Assembly: GCA_015680865.1 (NCBI GenBank)
Contig: JADAKE010000014.1
Span: forward strand, 1-64,000
DNA: 64,000 nucleotides
Direction of reading: 5' to 3'
From: Enterococcus lacertideformus
Lineage (GTDB): Bacteria; Bacillota; Bacilli; Lactobacillales; Enterococcaceae
This document shows positions 47,323 to 56,115 of the stretch, in pieces. The notes under the pieces were generated by a model. That model worked only from the letters and a program-made list of their open reading frames with translations, was not told the origin of the DNA and did not search any database. Numbering within the stretch: position 1 is the first letter of the stretch; each line of letters begins with the position of its first letter. The translations under genes were made by a program, and so were the position numbers.

Positions 47323-48186
47323 ATGAACGAACTATTAGCAAATATATTTACCGGTATGGTAATTGATGAGAATGAAAAAAATTATTTTATTCAAAAAAAT
47401 GGACAGACATTTGGGCTAAGTAAAGAAGAAGGAGAGCATCAAATCGGTGAAGCCGTTGAAGGTTTTGGTTATCAAAACCAAAAACATGAAAATCGCTTTA
47501 CTACTCTTATTCCTAAAAGCCGTATAGGACATTATGCTTTTGGTACCGTGACTTCATCTAGGAAAGATTTAGGTATTTTTGTGGATATCGGTTTACCAGA
47601 CAAAGATTTTGTTGTCTCATTAGATGAATTGCCAACGATGACAGAACTTTGGCCAAAAAAAGGAGACCGCTTGATGATTACTTTAAGGGTTGATAGTAAG
47701 GATCGTATTTGGGCAAGTTTAGCAGACGAAAAAATTTTTAAATCGTTAAGTAAACGGGGCACAGAAGCAATGAAAAACAAGGATATTTCTGGTATTGCCT
47801 ATCGCTTAAAGCTAACAGGCACTTATGTCCTAACAGAAGATTTTTATATTGGCTTTATCCATCCGTCAGAACGATACAATGAGCCAAGACTGGGCGAAAA
47901 TGTAAAAGGGAGAGTCATTGGTGTCAGACCAGATGGAGTACTAAATCTTTCCTTGAAACCAAGAGCTTTTGAAGCGATCTCAGATGATGCACAAATGATT
48001 TTGACAATCATTGAACGTTCAGTAGATGAACAAATTAATTTTACAGATAAATCTGATCCAGAAGAAATCATGAATGCTTTTGGAATCAGTAAAGGTGCGT
48101 TTAAGCGAGCAATCGGAAACCTATTGAAACAAGGACTAGTGAAACAAGAAGCAGGAGTAACCAAACGGATTAGAAAATCTAATTGA
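47323..48186 (+). CDS. cvfB: CvfB family S1-domain RNA-binding protein
   Basis: A 287-residue protein with two to three S1-like OB folds: YAFGTVTSSRKDLGIFVDIG (residues about 69-88), DRLMITLRVDSKDRIWASLA, and GENVKGRVIGVRPDGVLNLS, plus a C-terminal winged helix (SDPEEIMNAFGISKGAFKRA, IGNLLKQGLVKQE). This is the domain order of CvfB (YitL), an RNA-binding virulence regulator described in staphylococci. Ribosome site AAGGAG. Single gene, intact, between mapZ and fur. Confidence 0.9.
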   Translation: MNELLANIFTGMVIDENEKNYFIQKNGQTFGLSKEEGEHQIGEAVEGFGYQNQKHENRFTTLIPKSRIGHYAFGTVTSSRKDLGIFVDIGLPDKDFVVSLDELPTMTELWPKKGDRLMITLRVDSKDRIWASLADEKIFKSLSKRGTEAMKNKDISGIAYRLKLTGTYVLTEDFYIGFIHPSERYNEPRLGENVKGRVIGVRPDGVLNLSLKPRAFEAISDDAQMILTIIERSVDEQINFTDKSDPEEIMNAFGISKGAFKRAIGNLLKQGLVKQEAGVTKRIRKSN

Positions 48187-48289
48187 GAACTACTTGCATG
48201 TTATTCTTAACTAGCTTATAATTATTTTAATTTAGAAAGTAGATTTTGCTTGATTAATTATAATTATTATAAAGTGTTGGGGTTGAAAA

Positions 48290-48768
48290 ATGGTTATGAA
48301 TGCGATATCAGTAATGAAAAAAACAAAACAACAATTACACGAATCTGGGTTTAAACTGACCCCACAAAGAGAAGCAACTTTACTTGTATTGTTAGAGAAT
48401 GAGAAAGAACACTTGTCTGCAGAAGAAGTATTTTTTTTAGTGAAAAAAAGAGCCCTGAAATCGGACTTGCCACCGTTTACCGTACGTTAGAGATTTTGAC
48501 AGATCTAAAGGTCGTTGATAAAGTTAGCTTCAATGATGGAGTCGCACGTTATGATTTGAGAAAAGAAGGTGCGAAACATTTTCATCATCATTTATTATGT
48601 TTAAAATGTGGTACGATTGAAGAGGTAGAAGAAGACTTATTGAATGAGGTTGAAGAGATCGTAGAAAAGCGTTATCGCTTTTTAGTAAAGGATCATCGTC
48701 TAACATTTCATGGTATATGTCAAAGATGTTATACGAAAGAAAAAGAGAGCAAACCGTCTGAACAATAG
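48290..48768 (+). pseudogene. fur: Fur-family metal regulator with a one-base loss
   Basis: The first part (MNAISVMKKTKQQLHESGFK, LTPQREATLLVLLENEKEHL, SAEEVFFLVKKRA) runs out of frame at 48453-48456. Replacing CCC by CCCC restores PEIGLATVYRTLEILTDLKV, the Fur recognition helix, which joins the downstream frame (VDKVSFNDGVARYDLRKEGA, HHHLLCLKCGTIEEVEEDLL, GICQRCYTKEKESK with both CxxC zinc sites). The full protein would be about 160 residues. Fur dimers repress iron-uptake genes when iron-loaded. Only this single base separates it from an intact gene, so a sequencing error is quite possible. Confidence 0.85.
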
Positions 48769-48853
48769 ACGGCTTTTTCTTTGCCTACATGCAAAATAGA
48801 CTATCGAAAATGAAGGCTTTCTGATATGATAGAAGAGCGCGAGGTGGGTTATT

Positions 48854-49741
48854 ATGAAAGAAGAAATTAGTGATTATCTCCACTATTTAACGATTGAACG
48901 AGGGTTGTCCTTAAATACTCGAAAAAGTTATGAACGTGATTTAGCACAATACCTTCAACACTTAGAAGAAAAAAAAATAGCCTCTTGGCAAGATGTTGAT
49001 CGCTACGTAGTCATCGACTATCTGGAAAAAATGTATGATGAAAATAAAGCTCCTGCAACAGTTACAAGAATGATCACGAGCTTAAGGAGATTTCATCAAT
49101 TTTTACGTCAAGAAAGATTGACAGATCATGATCCAATGCAATATATTGATACGCCTAAAAAAATGCAAAAACTGCCAAGTACTTTGTCTTTATCTGAAGT
49201 TGAACGTTTGATCGAAACACCTGATACGACCAAAAATTTAGGGATTAGAGATCGGGCAATCCTTGAAGTGATGTACGCCACAGGTATGCGTGTTAGTGAA
49301 CTTATTGGACTAAAATTAAGTGATCTTCATCTTTCACTTGGGCTGGTTCAGACGATCGGCAAAGGAGACAAAGAAAGAATCATCCCTTTAGGCGACTATG
49401 CAATTAAATGGCTAGAACGATACCTAGATGAAGCTAGGCCTTTGCTTGTCAAAAATAGTTCTGAAACCCATGTTTTTGTTAATCACCATGGGTGTGGTTT
49501 ATCACGACAAGGGATTTGGAAAAACCTTAAACAATTAGTTCGTGAGGCAGGCATTTACAAAGACGTAACACCACATACTTTACGGCATAGTTTTGCTACA
49601 CATTTACTGGAAAATGGAGCAGATCTTCGAACGGTGCAAGAATTACTAGGACATGCCGATATATCAACAACTCAGATTTATACACACATAACAAAGAAAA
49701 GAATGACGGATGTTTATAAGCAGCATTTTCCAAGGGCTTAG
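48854..49741 (+). CDS. xerD: Site-specific tyrosine recombinase XerD
   Basis: A 295-residue recombinase. The N-terminal SAM-like domain (DYLHYLTIERGLSLNTRKSY) is followed by the catalytic domain with ATGMRVSELIGLKLSDL (first Arg), TPHTLRHSFATHLLENGADL (His-x-x-Arg), LRTVQELLGHADISTTQIYT (His) and YTHITKKRMTDVYKQHFPRA (nucleophile Tyr). XerD resolves chromosome dimers at dif together with XerC or XerS. Ribosome site GAGGTGGG. Followed by ribT after 18 bases and likely in one operon with ribT-scpA-scpB-rluB. Confidence 0.95.
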   Translation: MKEEISDYLHYLTIERGLSLNTRKSYERDLAQYLQHLEEKKIASWQDVDRYVVIDYLEKMYDENKAPATVTRMITSLRRFHQFLRQERLTDHDPMQYIDTPKKMQKLPSTLSLSEVERLIETPDTTKNLGIRDRAILEVMYATGMRVSELIGLKLSDLHLSLGLVQTIGKGDKERIIPLGDYAIKWLERYLDEARPLLVKNSSETHVFVNHHGCGLSRQGIWKNLKQLVREAGIYKDVTPHTLRHSFATHLLENGADLRTVQELLGHADISTTQIYTHITKKRMTDVYKQHFPRA

Positions 49742-49759
49742 TCATAGGAAGGTGAAAAA

Positions 49760-50131
49760 ATGTTAACACATTACCGAAAAGAAAACCGTAAAATCGCAAT
49801 GGGGCTGTTGAGTTTCCATAAGAAATTAACCGATAAGACGAGTCTACTCAAAGAAATTGATACGTATGAAGGAGAAGAAGGTTATGAACTATTTTTCTTC
49901 ACACCTGAAGGTTCCACAAATATTCAAGGAATCATCGGGGTTTATTGGGGTGAAGATAAGGAAATGATTATTCATGACGTTTCTTTGAACCCTTCTTATC
50001 GTGGAGAAAAAATGGGATTTCAAATGTTGGATGAACTACAAGAAAAGTATCCTGATTTTTCGATACGTCCAACAGAAATTACCCAATCATATCTAACGAA
50101 ATGGCGCACTAGGAACACGGAGAAAGAGTGA
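49760..50131 (+). CDS. ribT: RibT, GNAT-like protein of the xerD-scpAB operon
   Basis: A 123-residue protein resembling Bacillus RibT, a GNAT-type acyltransferase of unclear function encoded next to riboflavin or scp genes. Features: [40 protein letters not shown], and the acetyl-CoA loop region [20 protein letters not shown] (RGEKMG corresponds to the GNAT motif A). Ribosome site GAAGGTG. Its TGA overlaps the GTG of scpA. No riboflavin synthesis genes are adjacent, though ribU lies four genes downstream. Confidence 0.85.
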   Translation: MLTHYRKENRKIAMGLLSFHKKLTDKTSLLKEIDTYEGEEGYELFFFTPEGSTNIQGIIGVYWGEDKEMIIHDVSLNPSYRGEKMGFQMLDELQEKYPDFSIRPTEITQSYLTKWRTRNTEKE

Positions 50132-50899
50132 ATAATGTGACAGAAATCAATATCAAATTAGATATATTTGAAGGACCGCTTGATTTACTGCTTCACTTGA
50201 TCCAACAGATGGAAATCGACATTTACGATATTCCTATTGCAGCTATCACAGAGCAGTACATGAATTATGTCCATACGATGAAAAAACTTGAACTTGCGAT
50301 TGCGGGGGAATACCTTGTGATGGCTGCGACATTAATGGCCATTAAAAGTAAGACATTGCTACCTATTTCAAGAAACGATTGTGGAAGCTGATGAATATTG
50401 GGAAGAAGATCCTCGTGATGAATTAGTAAATCAACTATTGGAATACCGAAAATATAAATATGCAGCTGAACAATTAGCTGAAAAGGCACAAGAAAGAAGC
50501 TTATACTATACAAAAGATCCTGTGGCAGTAGATGATCTCATCGGACAAGAAAAACCATTGAAACGGGGTCAAGTTAAAAAAATTGATTTATTTCGTGCAA
50601 TGGAAAAAATTTTAGAACGAAATAAATTTTCTAGAAAAATTGAAAAAACCATCACGCCAGATGATACAACGATCGAATAGCGAATTGTTTTTATTGAAGA
50701 GCGCCTCAAAAAAAATGACAAGGGATGCTCTTTTGATGCTTTTTTTGAAGCACCCACTAAAACAGAAGTGGTGACTACCTTCATTGCCTTATTAGAAATG
50801 ATGAAAAATGGTCAGATTATTGCTCAACAAGAAGGAAATTACGAATCAATTATGCTTTATCTAGCAGTAGGAGATACCAATGATGACAAAATTAAGTGA
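50128..50899 (+). pseudogene. scpA: scpA (segregation and condensation protein A), frameshift plus amber codon
   Basis: The start is the GTG overlapping the ribT stop. The N-terminal domain that binds SMC is normal ([40 protein letters not shown]). A one-base shift occurs near 50365 (before [20 protein letters not shown]). A TAG at 50678-50680 follows TIE in the same frame and is followed by RIVFIEERLKKNDKGCSFDA, FFEAPTKTEVVTTFIALLEM and QQEGNYESIMLYLAV, the complete C-terminal winged helix that binds the SMC head, ending at 50899. ScpA is the kleisin of the SMC-ScpAB complex for chromosome organisation. scpB starts inside its end. Confidence 0.85.
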
Positions 50900-51458
50900 A
50901 CTTGAAGCAATTCTATTTATTGTTGGTGAAGAAGGAGTTAGCTTAGAAGAAATCAACTCTCTTTTGGCAATCAATACGGAAGAAACAACAGCTTTGTTAA
51001 CAGAACTAAAAGAAAAGTATCAGAATGATCCAACGAGCGCACTGCATATTTTAGAAACAGAGGACCGTGTTGTTTTAACAACCAAAAAAGAATTAGCAGA
51101 TTTGTTGAAACGTTATGCACGCGGAACATCAAATACTTTATCTCAAGCTGCTATAGATACATTAGCGATTATTGCCTACAAACAGCCAATTACCAGAATT
51201 GAAATTGAACATATTCTAGGTGTTCAGGTTTCAGGGGCAGTGCAACGCTTATCTGCCCATCATTTGATTGAAGAAAAGGGGAGAGTAGAAGGTCCTGGGC
51301 GTCCGATTTTATATGGAACTACCGCCTATTTTTTGGATTATTTTGGACTCAGCTAACTGAAAGATTTGCCAGATATAAAAGCAATGGAAAGTTCATTAAA
51401 TGAAGAGGTCTCGTTAGACTTATTTTTTGATGAAATGGATGAAGGAGAACAATCATAA
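50880..51458 (+). pseudogene. scpB: scpB (segregation and condensation protein B), premature TAA near the end
   Basis: Residues 1-158 are typical ScpB: two winged helices with LSELEAILFIVGEEGVSLEE, SQAAIDTLAIIAYKQPITRI, EIEHILGVQVSGAVQRLSAH and GPGRPILYGTTAYFLDYFGL. A TAA at 51354-51356 follows GLS. The same frame then continues LKDLPDIKAMESSLNEEVSL, DLFFDEMDEGEQS and stops at 51456-51458, exactly where rluB begins. So the TAA replaced one sense codon (probably Gln or Glu) and removes only an acidic tail of about 34 residues. The truncated protein may still work. Confidence 0.85.
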
Positions 51459-52174
51459 TGGAAAGACTACAAAAAGTAATTGCCCATGCAGGGATCACTT
51501 CAAGACGTAAAGCAGAAGAATTTATTTTAGCTGGCAGAGTGAAAGTAAATGGCGATGTGGTCAAAGAATTAGGCGTAAAGGTAAGTAAGCATGATTTGAT
51601 CGAAGTGGATGAAGTGCCTATCTATCAAGAAGAATACGGATACTATTTACTCTACAAACCCAAAGGTGTCATTTCAGCTGTCGCTGATGACAAAGGTCGC
51701 AGAGTCGTGACTGACCTACTTCCAATGGTCAAAGAACGTATCTATCCAGTGGGACGTTTAGATTATGATACTTCTGGTGTGCTTCTTTTAACAAATGACG
51801 GTGATTTTGCGCAACGCTTAACTCATCCTAAGCATGAAGTGGATAAAGTATATGTGGCAAAAGTAAAAGGAATTGCGACTAAAACACTTTTGGCACCTTT
51901 AACTAAAGGAGTGAAAATCGAAGGAAAATGGACTGCTCCTGCGCGCTATCAAATATTATCTATTGATCCAAAGACAAATCATAGTATTGTAGAATTAACC
52001 ATCCATGAAGGAAGAAATCATCAGGTAAAAAATATGCTTCAAGCAGTCGGCTTGCCTGTTCAAAAATTAAAGAGAGAAAAATACGGCGATTTGACGCTTC
52101 AAGGCTTGCGACCTGGAGAATATCGAGAATTAAACAAAAAAGAAGTCAGTAGTTTATTGAATCAATCAAAATGA
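51458..52174 (+). CDS. rluB: 23S rRNA pseudouridine synthase RluB
   Basis: A 238-residue enzyme: N-terminal S4 RNA-binding domain (LQKVIAHAGITSRRKAEEFI, AGRVKVNGDVV), then the RsuA/RluB catalytic domain with YPVGRLDYDTSGVLLLTNDG (catalytic Asp), THPKHEVDKVYVAKVKG and IHEGRNHQVKNMLQAVG. It makes pseudouridine near position 2605 of 23S rRNA (E. coli numbering). Its ATG overlaps the scpB stop (TAATG), making it the last gene of the xerD-to-rluB operon. Intact. Confidence 0.93.
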   Translation: MERLQKVIAHAGITSRRKAEEFILAGRVKVNGDVVKELGVKVSKHDLIEVDEVPIYQEEYGYYLLYKPKGVISAVADDKGRRVVTDLLPMVKERIYPVGRLDYDTSGVLLLTNDGDFAQRLTHPKHEVDKVYVAKVKGIATKTLLAPLTKGVKIEGKWTAPARYQILSIDPKTNHSIVELTIHEGRNHQVKNMLQAVGLPVQKLKREKYGDLTLQGLRPGEYRELNKKEVSSLLNQSK

Positions 52175-52201
52175 TTACTTACTTATTATAAGAATAAATG
52201 A

Positions 52202-52229
52202 TTGCATTTTTTCTCAAGCGATATATAAT
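52202..52229 (+). promoter_or_regulatory. Promoter of the ribU transcript
   Basis: TTGCAT at 52202-52207 and TATAAT at 52224-52229 with 16 bases between, about 30 bases before the riboswitch. Confidence 0.6.
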
Positions 52230-52259
52230 GTAAAAGTAAACAAAATTATAAATGGTTCG

Positions 52260-52443
52260 TCTTCAGGGGCAGGGTGTAATTCCCGACCGGTGGTTATAGT
52301 CCACGACCTACTTTTTAAGTAGCTGAATCGGTGAAATTCCGATACCGACAGTATAGTCTGGATAAAGAAGATAGAGCTTATTTGACGTAGCATTTTTGCC
52401 AAATAACTCTAACTCTCCCTGTATTTTAGTGGAGAGTTTTTTT
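52260..52443 (+). ncRNA. FMN riboswitch (RFN element) with terminator
   Basis: The RFN element spans 52260-52371. It has the conserved core AGGGGCAGGGTG, ATTCCCGACCGG, CCACGACC, TCGGTGAAATTCCGATACCG and ACAGTATAGTCTGGAT. TCTTC (52260-52264) pairs with GAAGA (52367-52371). Downstream AACTCTCC (52411-52418) pairs with GGAGAGTT (52431-52438) followed by T7, an intrinsic terminator. Binding of FMN should promote termination and turn off riboflavin uptake by ribU. Confidence 0.95.
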
Positions 52444-52501
52444 ATTTGCAAATCATCGTTAAAAAGTTCGCTGAAGAGGAGTCCTAACAGGAGGATTTCA
52501 A

Positions 52502-53110
52502 ATGAAGAACACCCGTGTACAAAAAATGGTCGCTGTGGCATTATTTGCGGCGATCGGATTGGTTTTGCAATATGTTGCATTTCCTATCATGCCAGCTTTT
52601 AGTTTTTTAAAGATCGATTTTAGTGATATTCCAGTACTGATCAGCATGTTTTTATTCGGGCCAGTTGCTGGAGTAGTAACAGCTTTCTTACGATCAATCT
52701 TACACTTGATTACCACCGGTTTTTCGCCAGATAATTTGGTGGGAGATACAGCTAGCTTTTTAGCAACTACCATTTTCACTTTACCGATTTTTTATTTCTT
52801 CCGTAAAGAATTAAAACGAGGAAAAAATAAATTTTTAGGTGTAATTTCTGGTACGCTTGCAATGACATTGTTCATGAGCGTGGCGAATTATTTTGTTATT
52901 ACACCATTGTATCTAATATTTTTAGGTCTGAATGCTAAACAAATGTTAGGGATGCCTTTAGTCAATTATGTCCTGATTGGAATCGTTCCTTTCAACTTAA
53001 TTAAAGGTTTTATCGTTAGTGCGGCCTTTTTAGTGTTACATGCGAAATTATTACCATGGCTTGTTAAAAAACAACATAAATTAGATCAAGCACAGTCATT
53101 ATCAAAATAA
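52502..53110 (+). CDS. ribU: Riboflavin ECF transporter S component
   Basis: A 202-residue membrane protein with six helices. Family motifs are VAVALFAAIGLVLQYVAFPI, FSFLKIDFSDIPVLISMFLF (substrate loop), GPVAGVVTAFLRSILHL and VANYFVITPLYL. It captures riboflavin and works with the shared EcfT and EcfA subunits encoded elsewhere. AGGAGGA is 8 bases before the ATG. The FMN riboswitch directly upstream confirms the substrate. Intact, single gene. Confidence 0.95.
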   Translation: MKNTRVQKMVAVALFAAIGLVLQYVAFPIMPAFSFLKIDFSDIPVLISMFLFGPVAGVVTAFLRSILHLITTGFSPDNLVGDTASFLATTIFTLPIFYFFRKELKRGKNKFLGVISGTLAMTLFMSVANYFVITPLYLIFLGLNAKQMLGMPLVNYVLIGIVPFNLIKGFIVSAAFLVLHAKLLPWLVKKQHKLDQAQSLSK

Positions 53111-53163
53111 AAGTAGACAGAAAAGCATGAGCTAGATGAGCTTGGAACAAAGAGTATAAACGG

Positions 53164-53225
53164 CGAGAGCAGAAGCAACTCCTTCTTATTTCTTGGAGTT
53201 AAACGCTTCTGTCTCGGCCTCTTTT
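53164..53225. repeat. Family B palindromic repeat, copy B5
   Basis: GAGAGCAGAAGC (53164-53175) pairs with GCTTCTGTCTC (53204-53214), with an inner AACTCC/GGAGTT pair. Bases 53167-53184 are the exact reverse complement of 32884-32901, and 53195-53212 that of 14802-14819. It follows ribU and may end its transcript. Confidence 0.75.
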
Positions 53226-53538
53226 CTACGTTTAGTCAAGAGAAATTTATATTGGTATAAAGGAAGCATCTCTAAGATACGATTTGTCGGTTAATTAAAA
53301 AATAGATAAGAGACAACGAAACAATTAATTTTTAATAGAAAATTTTTTAATAGTTAATTAATAGTTAAATAGTAGCTAAAACTTCCCTTATTCTTTTATT
53401 TAAAATTAGTGGAATACCTTTTCCAATTAGCATGAATTTATTTTTTATTTATTTAAAAAAATAGGAGCAATATTAATGATAGTGTTTTTTTGATTTTGAT
53501 ATAATAAATTAAATAGATAGTTGAAAAGAGGTAGTCTG
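53226..53538. other. Gene-free leader region
   Basis: About 310 AT-rich bases. AAGAGGT at 53525-53531 is the ribosome site of the next gene. Nothing else is seen. Confidence 0.5.
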
Positions 53539-54561
53539 ATGGAAAATAAAAAAATAAACGAAACGAAAGGACAAGCATTAGAGAAAAATACAGTTACCAC
53601 AAAAAGTGAACAACACAAATTAAATGACTCAGTTAGCGCGAATCCGAAAATGAGTGAAACAGCTGAAAAAATAGAAGCTATACTAGAAGACGTAAATCTT
53701 AAATTAAGTATGGAAAATTTGGAAGCGTTTTATAAAAAATGTTTTAAGGCTGATCCAAGTCAAGCAGAATTAAAACAAGCACAAGATGAATATCTATTGC
53801 TTAAAAATCCAATACAAAAAATAAAGGATGTTTGTCGTGAACAATCCACATTTGATGCTTTCTCAGAAAATAAAACATTAAAAAATTGAAGTTAACCTCT
53901 GAATATCTTAATATATCTCCAGATTTTTCAGAAGTAATAGAGTTTTCTATTAATAATATATATTATGGAGACGGTGTCGTTCCTTTATTTTCTTTTAATG
54001 ATTCTATCGGTAAAATCAAGTGTTTAAGTGATTTAGAATTAAAAAAAACAGAAGGTGTATTAAAAAAATATTTAATTAAAAACAAAAAAATGAAGCATTT
54101 CTCTCATTATAAAGATAAAGTACGGGAGTTTATTGAAGTGCAAAATGAAAAACATGTAAGACATACTGCATCAAAAATTTTCCAAGAAAAATTTGGAGTA
54201 ACAGAAAAGAGTTTTCGTTTTAACCGTTCGCTTATGGAAATAACAGGAATAACTGTACAAAAAAAAGAGCAAAAGGCGAATTGGAAGAGCATTTTTAGTA
54301 AAAAAAACTTCCTCTAAAAATAAGCTAACTGAGTCAATAGTGCAGAATGTACCGACAGTCAAAACAGATCCAGAAGCTTTGTCAATTATGGGGCAATCAA
54401 GTTTTAAGAAAATAAAAGAGAAGTCATCAATTTCTCATTCCAAAGAGAAAAGTGACGAATGGGAGACTACATTTGATAGAAAAATAGAATTCAAAGTGAA
54501 AGCACCAGATGAAATAAGTACTTATAAAAGGGAAACAGATAAGTTTCCAGTCAGAGGATAA
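53539..54561 (+). pseudogene. Unknown gene in three frames, about 340 residues if restored
   Basis: It starts at the ATG at 53539 behind AAGAGGT. Part one (to 53889) is a charged, helical segment (SETAEKIEAILEDVNLKLSM, ENLEAFYKKCFKADPSQAEL). An A6 tract at 53880-53885 is one base short; with seven A residues the frame joins part two (LKLTSEYLNISPDFSEVIEF, YYGDGVVPLFSFNDSIGKIK, EVQNEKHVRHTASKIFQEKF). An A8 tract near 54300 breaks it again, before TSSKNKLTESIVQNVPTVKT and the tail EWETTFDRKIEFKVKAPDE that ends at 54561. No signal peptide, no membrane helix, no family recognised. Low GC and charged ends suggest a mobile or host-specific gene. Confidence 0.6.
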
Positions 54562-54586
54562 AATGAAAGACAATTTATGATCTAAG

Positions 54587-54630
54587 AACATCAAACGTTA
54601 GAATCTACTGCTAACTTTGATGTTTTTAAT
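54587..54630 (+). terminator. Terminator after the unknown three-part gene
   Basis: AACATCAAACGTTAG (54587-54601) pairs with CTAACTTTGATGTT (54611-54624), one bulge, followed by TTT. Confidence 0.75.
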
Positions 54631-55091
54631 GTGCTTGTTGTTATAAACCATTTAGGAAAGTTTAATTGGAAAAATTAGCTATCACACAAAAAATAGAAGA
54701 ATAAAAGCTAGCTTACTCGCAAAGAGTTTTTTTCTCAATAATTTCATTTATGAAAAAAAATACATTACACAAAAAAATGTAAGCGTTTTATAACTGGCGT
54801 TTGAGTATTTTTCCGTTTAATGCATAAAAATGTATTTTATACAATTGAACGTGAAAATGCTCACTTTTTAAATGATAAATAGATTGATTTGCATTGTGGA
54901 AGAAAACGCTACAATTATATTGAAAAAGTTTTCCAATAAATTTATAAAAGGAGGCATAGAAAAAACGGACCTTTTTGAATAAAACTTTCCGAATCTACAA
55001 GTTATTATTTTTGTTATTCAGCTATTTTTGATAAAATAACAAATGGATTCAAGCTAAAATGATTCTAAAGAAACAAGAAAGGAAGACGAAC
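54631..55091. other. Long leader of the yfcC gene with a near-consensus cre
   Basis: About 460 bases without a gene. TGTAAGCGTTTTAT at 54778-54791 matches the CcpA box consensus except near its last two bases, suggesting catabolite control. GGAGGCATAG near 54950 looks like a ribosome site, but no reading frame follows it, perhaps another lost start. Confidence 0.4.
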
Positions 55092-55957
55092 ATGGAACAA
55101 ACAAAAAAGAAAAAATTTCAAATGCCTTCAGCGTATACGGTCTTATTCATTATTATTGCGATTATTGCTGTATTAACTTGGTTCATACCAGCTGGACATT
55201 ATAGCGTTGATGATGCAGGCAACATCATCGCTGGCTCCTATGAACGAGTGCAACAAAATCCTCAAGGGCTATGGGATATTTTCATGGCACCAATCAACGG
55301 GATGCTAGGTGTACCAGCAGGAGAGCTAACGAAAGAAACTCCCGCTGCTATCCCAATCTCTTTCTTTATTTTAGTTGTAGGTGGCTTTTTAGGTATTATC
55401 AATAAAACAGGCGCATTAGATGCGGGGATTGCTTCTGTGGTCAAACGTTTTAAAGGCAAAGAAAAAATGTTGATTCCGGTATTGATGCTCTTATTTGCAT
55501 TAGGTGGATCTACTTACGGAATGGCAGAAGAAACGATCCCATTCTATGCACTATTGATTCCAGTTATGATGGCAGTAGGGTTTGATACGGTTGTTGCAGT
55601 GGCAATCGTTTTAGTAGGATCACAGGTTGGTTGCTTGGCTTCAACAGTGAATCCATTTGCAACAGGAGTAGCTTCCCAAGCTGTTGGTATTTCAATGGGT
55701 GAAGGAATCGGACTACGGTTTTTAATGTTTGTTGTATTACTAGCTATCTCTATTCTTTAGGTAAAGATCTAGTTATCACAGCTTACCAATCAGCTTCTGG
55801 TTTGGTAAACTTGATTACACCAACATCAGCCATCGTTATGGGGGCTATTGCAATTGCACGCTTTGATATCTCAGTATGGTGGAAATTCACAGGGAAATTG
55901 ATTGCTATCTTATTTGTTGCCATTTGTGTTATCTTAGGTGTAGCAGCAATGTTTTAA
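55092..55957 (+). pseudogene. YfcC/ArcD-like carboxylate transporter with a large internal deletion
   Basis: The start is the ATG at 55092 with AAGGAAG upstream. Residues 1-223 are the N-terminal half of a YfcC-family transporter (FQMPSAYTVLFIIIAIIAVL, GTGAL-type INKTGALDAGIASVVKRFKG, GGSTYGMAEETIPFYALLIP, GCLASTVNPFATGVASQAVG), with a stop at 55758-55760. In the next frame the last 70 residues follow at once (GKDLVITAYQSASGLVNLIT, PTSAIVMGAIAIARFDISVW). Normal proteins have about 480-500 residues, so some 190 codons between the parts are missing and the join is out of frame. It may have carried an amino acid or peptide-derived carboxylate. The following pepV fragment fits a peptide-use locus. 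Confidence 0.8.
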
Positions 55958-56115
55958 TTATGAGAGCGTAATCGGTTTCTAGTAACATAAAGAACTGATT
56001 ACCACTCATCTATCTTTACAAGATTCAAGCTCTTGTGTATCCATTATTTTTTGAAAAAAGAGGTTGTGTCTGTTGTTTTGACATGACCTTTTTATTATAT
56101 TAGGAGGCTAGTAAC

